A stretch of 5,842 nt of DNA from Deltaproteobacteria bacterium (GCA_031288745.1 JAITQT010000062.1:1-5842), one strand, 5' to 3'; positions 1 to 5,842 are shown, numbered from the stretch's first letter. Notes: generated by a model not told the origin, from the letters alone. Program-made: numbers and translations.

Positions 1-48
1 GAAAGTCGCTACCAGCCGCAACGTGGGGAAAAAAAGACATGGTGAACG
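1..48 (+). repeat. left arm of a 47/48-bp inverted repeat flanking the operon
   Basis: This arm pairs with the reverse complement of 5724-5770. The outer 28 bases are identical. The arms then differ by one A in a run (seven A here, six in the other arm) and by one substitution (A at 39), and they agree again through GGTGAACG at 41-48, giving 46 identical columns out of 48. Similarity fades right after position 48. The arm starts at the first base of the window, so its outer end is unknown. I see no transposase or recombinase in the window. It could be an end of a mobile cassette, an inversion site, or one copy of a dispersed intergenic repeat. Confidence 0.9.
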
Positions 49-109
49 GTTACCAAGGTGTATAAACCAAAATTGTCTGGAATGCGATCGTGCGAAAAAG
101 GTAATCGCC

Positions 110-217
110 TAGGCTTTAAGCGGAATTTAGGCCCTAGCTGGTGGTTACGAAAATAACTCCGATTTAATCGGCCTTTTAAATTTTTTCATGGCCGGCTAGA
201 CCACAGCTTAAAGCCTA
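110..217 (+). promoter_or_regulatory. nested inverted repeats, possible structured leader RNA
   Basis: TAGGCTTTAAGC at 110-121 is the exact reverse complement of 206-217. Inside it, 134-141 (CTAGCTGG) pairs with 192-199 (CCGGCTAG) with one G-U wobble, and a CCGAT/ATCGG hairpin sits at 159-171. Positions 136-145 could instead pair with 200-208, with one bulged G. That pairing excludes both the 134-141/192-199 helix and part of the outer helix. The nesting suggests an RNA fold with alternative states, such as an attenuator or protein-bound leader. I do not recognise a known riboswitch family. The alternatives are a DNA-level operator cluster or chance. Confidence 0.4.
159..186 (+). terminator. 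weak intrinsic terminator or attenuator candidate
   Basis: A 5-bp stem CCGAT/ATCGG with a TTA loop (159-171) is followed by CCTTTTAAATTTTTT at 172-186. The stem is short and the T run is interrupted, so termination would be weak. It could end transcription arriving from beyond the left repeat, or act as an attenuator at the centre of the larger 110-217 fold. Confidence 0.3.
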
Positions 218-327
218 AAGAGGACCTGGCCTACAAGCCAGCCGACGAAAAAGAGCCTCCTTCTAACAAACTTGAAGGCCTTCCGTTTTAGGTGGCGTAT
301 TAATCCCCTTGCTTAAGGGAGGGGAGG

Positions 328-351
328 ATGTCAACAGCCTATATTTTTTAG
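328..351 (+). CDS. possible 7-residue leader peptide
   Basis: ATG at 328 follows a purine-rich GGGAGGGGAGG stretch that could bind a ribosome, although it abuts the start codon and the spacing is tight. The frame encodes MSTAYIF and stops at TAG 349-351. That stop overlaps the AGGAG (350-354) of the next gene, an arrangement that would let a terminating ribosome reinitiate. A CCCTT/AAGGG hairpin (306-319) just upstream could mask its start. There is no run of one amino acid as in classical attenuators. It may be no more than a chance short ORF. Confidence 0.22.
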   Translation: MSTAYIF

Positions 352-354
352 GAG
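350..354 (+). promoter_or_regulatory. ribosome binding site of the EIIA-HPr-EI gene
   Basis: AGGAG lies 6 bases before the ATG at 361. The strength and spacing are near ideal, and they fix 361 as the start. The alternative TTG at 309 is in another frame and lacks protein similarity. Confidence 0.85.
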
Positions 355-360
355 AATATT

Positions 361-2928
361 ATGCCCTCCGCCAACTCTCTAGCCTTAATCGCCCCCCTCT
401 CAGGGCCGATATTGCCCTTAAGCCAAGTTCCCGACCCGACTTTTGCTCAAAAATTAGTTGGCGACGGTATTGCCATCGATCCTATCGACGAAGTGCTCTT
501 ATCGCCCTGTCAAGGTAGGATTGGCCAGTTGCATGGCGCTTGTCACGCGCTAACGGTAGCTACCCCTGAAGGTTTAGAGGTGATGATGCATATTGGGCTA
601 GAGACAGTGCTCTTAAAGGGCCAAGGTTTTACCCCTCTAATAAACCACGGTCAGGAGGTGGAGGTAGGTAGCCCGCTAATTGCCTTTGACGCTTCTTTTT
701 TAGCCCATAAGGCTTTAAGCTTACTAACCATGATGGTGGTGGTTAATTCCGAAAAGGTAGATTCTTTTTTACCAGCTAAGGGCCTAGCTCAAGCCGGGGT
801 GACTAGGGCCTTGGTCTTAAAGATTAAGAGCGAAGGCGAAAAAAGCCTTTCTAGCGCCCCCCAAGCGATTATAACCTCCATTCCTATTGATATCCCCAAT
901 CCGGCCGGGCTCCACGCTAGACCTGCGGCCGTGTTAGCGACGAGAGCTAAAAAATTTACCTCGGATATTAAGTTAATAAAAAATAATCGCGAGGCCAATG
1001 CTAAAAGTTTAGTGGCCATATTAGGCCTAGAAGTAGCTGCTCACGATAAGGTAATTTTTAGCGCAAGCGGTAATGACGCCCAAATGGCGTTAGATACCTT
1101 AGTGCCCTTAACTCTAGCCGGTTTAGGCGACAATATCCACGCTTTAGCTCCCCCTCCTAAGTCACCCCCAATAGCCGTCCCGGCTTTAATAGAGATTCCC
1201 AAAGAAAGTTTAGAAGCTAACGTCCTCAAGGGGGTGCCGGCTTCCCCGGGCTTAGTGGCCGGCCAAATCTTTGAGCTAAAAATCCTTGACTACAATATTG
1301 AAGAAAATGGTCAAGGCTTGGAGATAGAAAATAAAAAGCTTTTAAAGGCCCTAGAAGAAGCTAAAAAGGAGCTAGATACGCTAGAAGATAATCTCAGAAG
1401 GCGCTCAGAGCCAGATAAAGCGGCCATCTTTGCCGCCCATAGAGAGCTCTTAGACGATCCAGAGCTTTTAGAAGGGGCAGAGCAAGTCATGAAACAGGGT
1501 AAAAGCGCAGCCTTAGCCTGGAATGAATCTTTTACCTTACAAGCCCAAAGCTTAGCTAATCTAAAAAACGAACTCTTGGCTGGTCGGGCCAACGATATTA
1601 GAGATGTGGGCTATCGGGTGCTTTCACGATTAGCTCCAATAAAAAAGCAAAGAGTCGCTCCACCGCCCGGTTCTATTTTAATAGCTGAGGATTTAACCCC
1701 GTCGGATACGGCCTTATTAGATAAAACCAAGGTGGTTGGCTTTTGCACCTTAGGCGGAAGTGCTACTTCTCACGCTTCTATCTTAGCCCGCTCCATGTCT
1801 ATCGCCGCCGTGGCCGCCATAGATAGGAGGGCCTTAGAACTAAAAGACGGACAAGAGGTTATTTTAGATGGAGATAAGGGGTTATTACGCTTAAATCCCA
1901 CTGAGAGCGAACTAAATGAGGTGCGCGAAAAGAGAAAAAAAGCTGAAGTTAAAAGAGAGAAAGAACTAAAAGAGGCCTTAGAGCCGGCTACAACTATAGA
2001 TGGCCGAACCATAAAGGTGGTAGCTAACATAGGAGGAGTGGAAGAGGCTAACGAGGTCCCCACTTTAGGTGGAGATGGGGTCGGGCTATTGCGCTCGGAA
2101 TTTTTATTTTTAAAGCGGGCCTCAGCCCCGAGCGAAGAAGAGCAAATCAGCATGTACGTGGCCATCGCTAAGGCCTTAGGCCCCCAAAGAGATCTGGTGG
2201 CCCGCACTTTAGACGTGGGCGGCGATAAGCCTTTGGCCTATTTACCGATGGAAAGAGAGGTTAACCCCTTTTTAGGGATACGGGGCCTGCGCCTAAACAT
2301 TTTGGGCGAAGGGCTCTTTAGGACCCAGATTCGGGCCCTTTTGCGGGCCGCGCAGTTTGCCCGCCTCCACATAATGTTTCCCATGGTTACTTCTAAAATA
2401 GAATTAATAAAAGCTAAAGCCATTGTGATGGAGGAAAAAGCGGCCTTAAATATAACCGATAGCGTCAAAGTGGGGGTGATGATTGAAGTGCCGGCCGCAG
2501 CTATCTTAGCTGAGCTTTTGGCTAAAGAGGCTGATTTTTTCTCTATTGGCACTAACGATTTGACCCAGTACTGCTTAGCTATTGATAGGGGGCATCCTAA
2601 ATTAGCCTCCATGGCCGACGCCGCTCACCCGGCAGTCTTAAGATTAATCGAAAAAAGCGTCCGCGGGGCTCACGCTAATAATAAATGGGTTGGGGTCTGC
2701 GGGGGCCTAGCTGGAGACGTTGCGGCCGTAGCGGCCCTAATTGGCCTTGGAGTGGACGAGCTTAGCGTCAGTGCCGCAGCCATCCCCTCTATTAAGGGGA
2801 GGGTCAGGCGGCTAACTTATGCGCGGTGTCAGCAATTGGCTAGTGAACTATTAAGTCTAGCTACGGCCGCTGAAGTAAGAGAGCGTCTTAAGAGCTTTGA
2901 GCAAACGCAATTAGGAAAGGAGGCCTAA
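361..2928 (+). CDS. ptsP: fused PTS phosphotransferase EIIA(Glc)-HPr-EI
   Basis: This 855-residue cytoplasmic protein carries the three soluble steps of the PTS phosphorelay in one chain. Residues about 8-155 are an EIIA(Glc)-type domain with phospho-accepting His77 (MMHIGLET) and the second active-site His62. Residues about 172-257 are HPr with His185 (AGLHARPAA) and a Ser46-equivalent at Ser216 (NAKSL). A proline-rich linker (about 262-275) leads to Enzyme I, about 288-850, with His471 (GGSATSHAS), the PEP-site motifs GVGLLRSEF (573-581) and TLDVGGDKP (616-624), MIEVPAAA (707-714), and catalytic Cys780 (CGGLAGD). All phospho-carrier residues are present, so the protein should be active. The order EIIA-HPr-EI is that of Pseudomonas NagF, hence nagF or a ptsI fusion as other names. 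The permease gene starts one base after its stop. The glucose role is inferred from that PtsG-like partner; GlcNAc is possible. Confidence 0.95.
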   Translation: MPSANSLALIAPLSGPILPLSQVPDPTFAQKLVGDGIAIDPIDEVLLSPCQGRIGQLHGACHALTVATPEGLEVMMHIGLETVLLKGQGFTPLINHGQEVEVGSPLIAFDASFLAHKALSLLTMMVVVNSEKVDSFLPAKGLAQAGVTRALVLKIKSEGEKSLSSAPQAIITSIPIDIPNPAGLHARPAAVLATRAKKFTSDIKLIKNNREANAKSLVAILGLEVAAHDKVIFSASGNDAQMALDTLVPLTLAGLGDNIHALAPPPKSPPIAVPALIEIPKESLEANVLKGVPASPGLVAGQIFELKILDYNIEENGQGLEIENKKLLKALEEAKKELDTLEDNLRRRSEPDKAAIFAAHRELLDDPELLEGAEQVMKQGKSAALAWNESFTLQAQSLANLKNELLAGRANDIRDVGYRVLSRLAPIKKQRVAPPPGSILIAEDLTPSDTALLDKTKVVGFCTLGGSATSHASILARSMSIAAVAAIDRRALELKDGQEVILDGDKGLLRLNPTESELNEVREKRKKAEVKREKELKEALEPATTIDGRTIKVVANIGGVEEANEVPTLGGDGVGLLRSEFLFLKRASAPSEEEQISMYVAIAKALGPQRDLVARTLDVGGDKPLAYLPMEREVNPFLGIRGLRLNILGEGLFRTQIRALLRAAQFARLHIMFPMVTSKIELIKAKAIVMEEKAALNITDSVKVGVMIEVPAAAILAELLAKEADFFSIGTNDLTQYCLAIDRGHPKLASMADAAHPAVLRLIEKSVRGAHANNKWVGVCGGLAGDVAAVAALIGLGVDELSVSAAAIPSIKGRVRRLTYARCQQLASELLSLATAAEVRERLKSFEQTQLGKEA
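2916..2923 (+). promoter_or_regulatory. ribosome binding site of ptsG, inside the preceding gene
   Basis: AAAGGAGG lies within the last codons of the EIIA-HPr-EI gene, 6 bases before the GTG at 2930. This strong site supports the GTG start and implies that the two PTS genes are translated from one message, probably with coupling. Confidence 0.85.
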
Positions 2929-2929
2929 G

Positions 2930-4639
2930 GTGTTTAAAAACCTCTCCGGCTTTATGCAAAAAATTGGCAAATCGCTTATGCTCCCGGTGGCTATTTTGCC
3001 GGTGGCCGGTCTATTAAAGGGCTTGGGCGTTTCTAACTTCTCTTTTTTGCCCCCTCTCGTCTCTCAATTAATGGACGCCGGAGGGAGCGTTATTTTTAAT
3101 AATTTAGCCTTGATATTTGCAGTCGGGGTAGCCTTAGGCTTTACTAAAAATAACGGGGCCGCCGGCCTATCGGCGGCCGTGGGCTATTTAGTGATGGTCG
3201 CCTCCATGGGTGTGATGGGCTCGCGCTTTTTTGGCTTTGAGGTTGGCAGTCACTCCGGGGGAGGTAGTTTACAGATGATCTTAGGCCTCCCCTCCATGGA
3301 TACGGGCGTCTTTGGGGGCATTATAATGGGCGGGGTGGCCGCCTATTTATTTAATCGCTTTTATCGCATAGAGCTGCCTAGTTATCTAGCCTTCTTTGCC
3401 GGGCAAAGGTTTGTACCTATAGCTGCGGGGGTGGCGGCTATATTTATTGGTATAATCTTAAGCATTATCTGGCCCTTTATCCAAGATAAAATATTAATCT
3501 TTTCCAATTGGGCGGCCTACTCCAATCCTGTGGTGGCGGGAAGCTTATACGGCCTAGTGGAGCGCTTATTGTTACCTTTTGGCATGCATCACGCCTGGAA
3601 CGTTCCCTTTTTCTTTGAAATTGGCTCTTACCTAGACCCCCAGACCGGACGAGAGATCCACGGTGATATCAACCGCTTTTTTGCCCGCGACCCCACGGCC
3701 GGCATCCTGGGCGGGGGTTTTCTGATTAAGATGTTTGGACTACCGGCTGCAGCCATAGCCCTGTGGCGGGCAGCTAAGCCGGAAAATAGGGCTAAAGCGG
3801 CTAGCATCATGCTCTCCGGGGCTCTAACCTCTTTTCTGACTGGCATTAGCGAACCGATAGAGTTTACCTTTATGTTCGTCGCCCCCGCTCTGTACGCGGT
3901 CCACGCCATTTTAACGAGTTCGGCCTTTGCCTTAATCAATGAGTTTGGAGGCCACTTAGGCTATACCTTCTCCCAAGGAGGCATAGATTTTGCGCTCTAT
4001 TACGCCTTAGATACCAAACCTTGGCTAGTGTTTATCTTTGGCCCGCTCTACGCGGTCGTTTACTACGCCGTCTTTAGAGGGGCCGTGGCCATCTTTGACT
4101 TTAAGACCCCGGGCCGTGAGGCTGAAACCTTAGTGGGCCAAGAGCCAGCGGCTAGTCCTGATAATCTTAACCGAGATCTGGTCTTAGCCTTTGGTGGCAA
4201 AAGCAATATTACTTATCTAGATTCGTGTATCACTAGATTGCGCGTATCCGTTGCTGATCCCAAAAAAGTTAACGCAGATAAGCTTAAAAAATTAGGGGCC
4301 GCAGGGGTGGTGGAGGCCGGACAAGCCATCCAGGCAGTCTTTGGGCCCCGCTCAGGCAATCTTATGACTTCCATGACCGAGTATTTGGCCAATAGCGGCA
4401 AGGAGGCGGAACTATCAAAAGATGAGTTAGAATCTTTGTCCAATGTTTCAAGCGCTGAGGCGCTTAAAGATGATGAAAGCTTTGCCCCGGCCTCGGAGAG
4501 CGAAATTGAAGCCGTGAGAATGGCCTTGGGCGGAACGGATAACATAGTGAGTTTTAAGCCTTTAGCTAAGACAAGATTAGCGGTCATAGTTAAAGATCGT
4601 TCTTTAATTAAACCAATAGAAGCCCAAAAAAGGGCTTAG
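2930..4639 (+). CDS. ptsG: PTS glucose-type permease EIICB, with a frame-broken second EIIB
   Basis: Inner-membrane sugar transporter that phosphorylates its substrate on import. It starts at GTG with a strong Shine-Dalgarno. Residues about 5-390 are EIIC, opening with KSLMLPVAILPVAGLL and carrying GMHHAWNVPF (218-227), HGDINRFFARDPTAG (244-258) and the sugar-binding TGISEPIEF (304-312). EIIB1, about 412-487, has phospho-accepting Cys433 in SCITRLRVSVAD. These blocks match E. coli PtsG more closely than NagE as I recall them, so glucose is the best substrate guess and GlcNAc the alternative. After an acidic linker (491-525) a second EIIB begins (ALGGTDNIV, KTRLAVIVKD), but Ala or Leu stands where Cys should be. 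The frame stops at 4639 in mid-domain. The remaining part continues in the -1 frame to 4719, which would give 596 residues instead of 569. PtsG normally ends after one EIIB; a second one recalls Pseudomonas-type EIICB proteins. Confidence 0.93.
   Translation: MFKNLSGFMQKIGKSLMLPVAILPVAGLLKGLGVSNFSFLPPLVSQLMDAGGSVIFNNLALIFAVGVALGFTKNNGAAGLSAAVGYLVMVASMGVMGSRFFGFEVGSHSGGGSLQMILGLPSMDTGVFGGIIMGGVAAYLFNRFYRIELPSYLAFFAGQRFVPIAAGVAAIFIGIILSIIWPFIQDKILIFSNWAAYSNPVVAGSLYGLVERLLLPFGMHHAWNVPFFFEIGSYLDPQTGREIHGDINRFFARDPTAGILGGGFLIKMFGLPAAAIALWRAAKPENRAKAASIMLSGALTSFLTGISEPIEFTFMFVAPALYAVHAILTSSAFALINEFGGHLGYTFSQGGIDFALYYALDTKPWLVFIFGPLYAVVYYAVFRGAVAIFDFKTPGREAETLVGQEPAASPDNLNRDLVLAFGGKSNITYLDSCITRLRVSVADPKKVNADKLKKLGAAGVVEAGQAIQAVFGPRSGNLMTSMTEYLANSGKEAELSKDELESLSNVSSAEALKDDESFAPASESEIEAVRMALGGTDNIVSFKPLAKTRLAVIVKDRSLIKPIEAQKRA
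4620..4637 (+). repeat. perfect hairpin with an A6 loop at the ptsG frame break
   Basis: AAGCCC (4620-4625) and GGGCTT (4632-4637) are perfect reverse complements separated by exactly six A (4626-4631). The hairpin sits where the permease changes frame; zero-frame codons are GCC CAA AAA AGG GCT TAG. It is not a terminator, because no T run follows. An A run in a hairpin loop is a likely place for indels by polymerase slippage. It could also be a slip site for ribosomes or RNA polymerase. Confidence 0.6.
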
Positions 4640-4719
4640 TGGTCTTCGAGCCTAAAAAGGGTCAGGAAATACACGTCTTAACTGGCCTCCATCCAGAGCG
4701 CTTTAGAGAGTTAGTTTAA
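4630..4719 (+). pseudogene. ptsG: displaced C-terminal end of ptsG (second EIIB) in the -1 frame
   Basis: Read from 4630, this frame gives 29 residues that begin KGLVVFEPKKGQEIHVLTG and end FRELV, followed by TAA at 4717-4719. It fits the missing end of the second EIIB: in EIIB1 the matching stretch is AAGVVEAGQAIQAVFGPRSG. Gaining one base in the A6 run at 4626-4631, or a -1 slip there, joins it in frame to the permease. The stop is followed immediately by the protease ATG, as expected of a true gene end. It is either part of the expressed protein through slippage, the remnant of a recent frameshift, or evidence of a base-call error. Confidence 0.75.
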
Positions 4720-5676
4720 ATGACAATAAAAATTACTATTAGCTCAAAAGGGCCTCAAGATAAGAAAATAGCGGCTGAAAGCGGCTTTTCTTACCATAAA
4801 GGTAAATTAAAAAGAACTCCGATTATGTTTTTTTTAATGGCCTTTTTATCCACCTTATCTCTTACTCTCTTTATTTCGGCTTTAGTTTTGGCCAACGATT
4901 TATCGCCTATAGAGTTAGGAGGCCAATTTTCTTTAAGACTTAATTCTCGGCCAAGGCCCCCGCTAACCTTAGCGGCCATTGAAGTAGTGGAAAAGGGGGC
5001 CCAGAGGTCTTTAAAGTCTAGGCCCTCTCAAGAAGTTATCGAGCGGATGGAGCAAAATCTAGTTTTTGTGGTTTCCACCCCCTCTTTTACCGACACGAGG
5101 AAAGGTCTTTTTTGCGGCTCGGGTTTTTTTATTGATAATCGCTATATCCTAACTAATAACCACGTGGCCGTCGAGGGCGGGGGCCGACTTTACGTGATTA
5201 ATAAGACTTTAGGTTTTACCTCCGAGGTGACCGTTAGGGCCCGCGACAACTCCGGCGGCCGCGATTATGCGCTTCTGGAAATAGGGCTTCACAGGCTGCC
5301 TCTAAGGCCTCTTAAATTTAGCCAAAATTTAACCCTTGGGGCTATGGTCTACGCTTGGGGTTATCCGGGAATGGTTCTGGCTAGTCAGGAATTTGACATA
5401 ACCAACCACGAGCCGCCGGAGGTGGTCTTTAGCGCCGGTGAAATAAAAAATGTAGACGTGAATAATCATCCCTTGGAAATACGCCACGAGGCCCTAATTT
5501 TTCCCGGAAACAGCGGCGGTCCGTTAGTTAACGAGAGAGGAGACGTTTTAGGGATTAACTCGGGGATCTATCATCCAAATGTTAGACGGGTAAAAAATGA
5601 GTTTATGGCCCTTAAATCTAGCGACATAGTCTCTTTTTTAAAGGCCAAGGGATACCCATTTATGCTTAACGAATAA
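4720..5676 (+). CDS. exported or membrane-anchored trypsin-like serine protease (S1 family)
   Basis: The protein has 318 residues. A basic N-terminal stretch (about 1-34, with KGKLKR at 27-32) precedes a hydrophobic segment at 36-58 ending VLA before Asn59. This is either a long signal peptide or an inner-membrane anchor placing the catalytic domain in the periplasm. The chymotrypsin-fold domain, about 110-312, shows the triad His148 (LTNNHVA), Asp182 (GGRDYALLEI) and Ser265 (FPGNSGGPLV), with the CGSGFFI strand at 132-138. It is DegP-like in sequence but has no PDZ domain, so it is not a standard HtrA. The substrate is unknown. The ATG abuts the stop of the displaced ptsG frame, and only a weak GAGAG (4706-4710) precedes it, which suggests translational coupling. 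Met36 is a poorer start because it has no upstream purine site and would lose the basic region. Codon use matches the PTS genes. Confidence 0.88.
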   Translation: MTIKITISSKGPQDKKIAAESGFSYHKGKLKRTPIMFFLMAFLSTLSLTLFISALVLANDLSPIELGGQFSLRLNSRPRPPLTLAAIEVVEKGAQRSLKSRPSQEVIERMEQNLVFVVSTPSFTDTRKGLFCGSGFFIDNRYILTNNHVAVEGGGRLYVINKTLGFTSEVTVRARDNSGGRDYALLEIGLHRLPLRPLKFSQNLTLGAMVYAWGYPGMVLASQEFDITNHEPPEVVFSAGEIKNVDVNNHPLEIRHEALIFPGNSGGPLVNERGDVLGINSGIYHPNVRRVKNEFMALKSSDIVSFLKAKGYPFMLNE

Positions 5677-5711
5677 TTGGCTCACCTAAGATTAGCATAG
5701 AGAGGCCTTAA

Positions 5712-5817
5712 AACTAATGTTATCGTTCACCAAGTCTTTTTTCCCCACGTTGCGGCTGGTAGCGACTTTCGAGTTGTAATTAAGTTTTAGCATACCCTTA
5801 AGTTCTTAACATTAGTT
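5712..5817. repeat. 11-bp inverted repeat enclosing the right long repeat arm
   Basis: AACTAATGTTA at 5712-5722 is the exact reverse complement of 5807-5817. Together they bracket a 106-base unit that contains the whole right arm of the long inverted repeat (5724-5770). This resembles the terminal repeats of a small non-coding (MITE-like) unit or a hairpin. The left arm shows no clear counterpart on its inner side, which weakens the MITE reading. Confidence 0.4.
5724..5770 (-). repeat. right arm of the 47/48-bp inverted repeat flanking the operon
   Basis: This is the reverse-complement partner of 1-48, with one fewer A in the homopolymer run and one substitution. It begins 47 bases after the protease stop codon. 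I found no convincing hairpin terminator between 5677 and 5723, so transcripts from the operon may run through this arm; a TTTTTT run at 5737-5742 lies inside it. No ORF of substance occupies 5771-5842. Confidence 0.9.
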
Positions 5818-5842
5818 CTTTTAACGTTTCTACTTAGCTCTC

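Larger units (their letters stand above)
49..360 (+). promoter_or_regulatory. upstream/leader region of the PTS operon
   Basis: These 312 bases between the left repeat and the first gene hold no convincing ORF. They contain a nested inverted-repeat region at 110-217, a CTGGC/GCCAG hairpin at 226-241, a 10-bp palindrome at 274-283 (GAAGGCCTTC), a CCCTT/AAGGG hairpin at 306-319, a possible leader ORF at 328-351, and the ribosome binding site at 350-354. No good sigma-70 promoter stands out: TTGAAG at 272-277 has only poor -10 partners near 295-303. The operon promoter presumably lies here, but I cannot place it. Confidence 0.5.

Noticed and set aside
1..48. CRISPR repeat or integron attC site
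   Set aside because: There are only two copies, inverted and 5.7 kb apart, with no spacer array and no attC core-site pattern.
3..65. Open frame from the left edge ending in TAA at 63-65, a possible tail of an upstream gene
   Set aside because: It is only 20 codons, it runs through the inverted repeat, and the frame is not kept in the other repeat copy because of the one-A difference.
191..205. DasR/NagR-like operator half-site (CTAGACCAC)
   Set aside because: Only the right half fits the TGGTCTAGACCA-type consensus; the left half does not, and the bases are explained by the nested stems.
272..303. Sigma-70-like promoter with TTGAAG at 272-277
   Set aside because: The -10 candidates at 295-300 (GCGTAT) or 298-303 (TATTAA) are poor in sequence or wrongly spaced, so I could not support a promoter here.
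1770..2207. Long minus-strand open frame inside the EI coding region, with similar ones at 1311-1592, 2238-2612, 3628-3939 and 4213-4587
   Set aside because: These lie opposite strongly recognised PTS domains, show no recognisable protein features, and arise from the codon bias of the + strand genes.
5677..5723. Intrinsic terminator after the protease
   Set aside because: No stem of useful length is followed by a T run before the right repeat arm.

Overview
The window carries three genes on the + strand, packed into what looks like one operon. It is most likely from a Gram-negative, fermentative bacterium. The evidence is a PtsG protein that resembles the enterobacterial glucose permease over nearly its whole length, and an exported trypsin-like protease with a signal peptide or signal anchor. 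Base composition is moderate, TTA and CTA dominate the leucine codons in all three genes, and CTAG is unusually common. I cannot name the genus.

Layout. Positions 1-48 are one arm of a long, nearly perfect inverted repeat; the other arm is at 5724-5770, so the whole operon sits between the arms. Positions 49-360 hold no convincing gene. They contain a nested inverted-repeat region (110-217) that could fold as a leader RNA, a small hairpin followed by a T-rich stretch, and a possible 7-codon leader peptide whose stop codon overlaps the Shine-Dalgarno of the first gene. Next come a triple-fusion PTS protein EIIA-HPr-EI (361-2928), a glucose-type permease EIICB (2930-4639, probably meant to run to 4719), and a membrane-anchored or secreted trypsin-like serine protease (4720-5676). 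The last 166 bases hold the second arm of the repeat, nested inside an 11-bp inverted repeat.

How the genes work together. The first two genes supply every step of a PTS phosphorelay: PEP to EI, HPr, EIIA, EIIB, then sugar entering through EIIC. The system therefore needs no other PTS component. The best substrate guess is glucose, because the permease reads as PtsG; GlcNAc is the main alternative because the fusion has the NagF domain order. The protease is an unexpected third member. Its ATG directly follows the stop codon of a displaced reading frame that continues the permease.

The two strongest observations are these. (1) The permease has a second, cysteine-less EIIB domain whose last third lies in the -1 frame. 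The break is at a six-A run in the loop of a perfect 6-bp hairpin, so it is a programmed frameshift or slippage site, a fresh mutation, or a sequencing error. (2) A complete two-gene PTS plus a protease is bracketed by 47/48-bp inverted repeats, which could mark an invertible or mobile cassette or a dispersed repeat.
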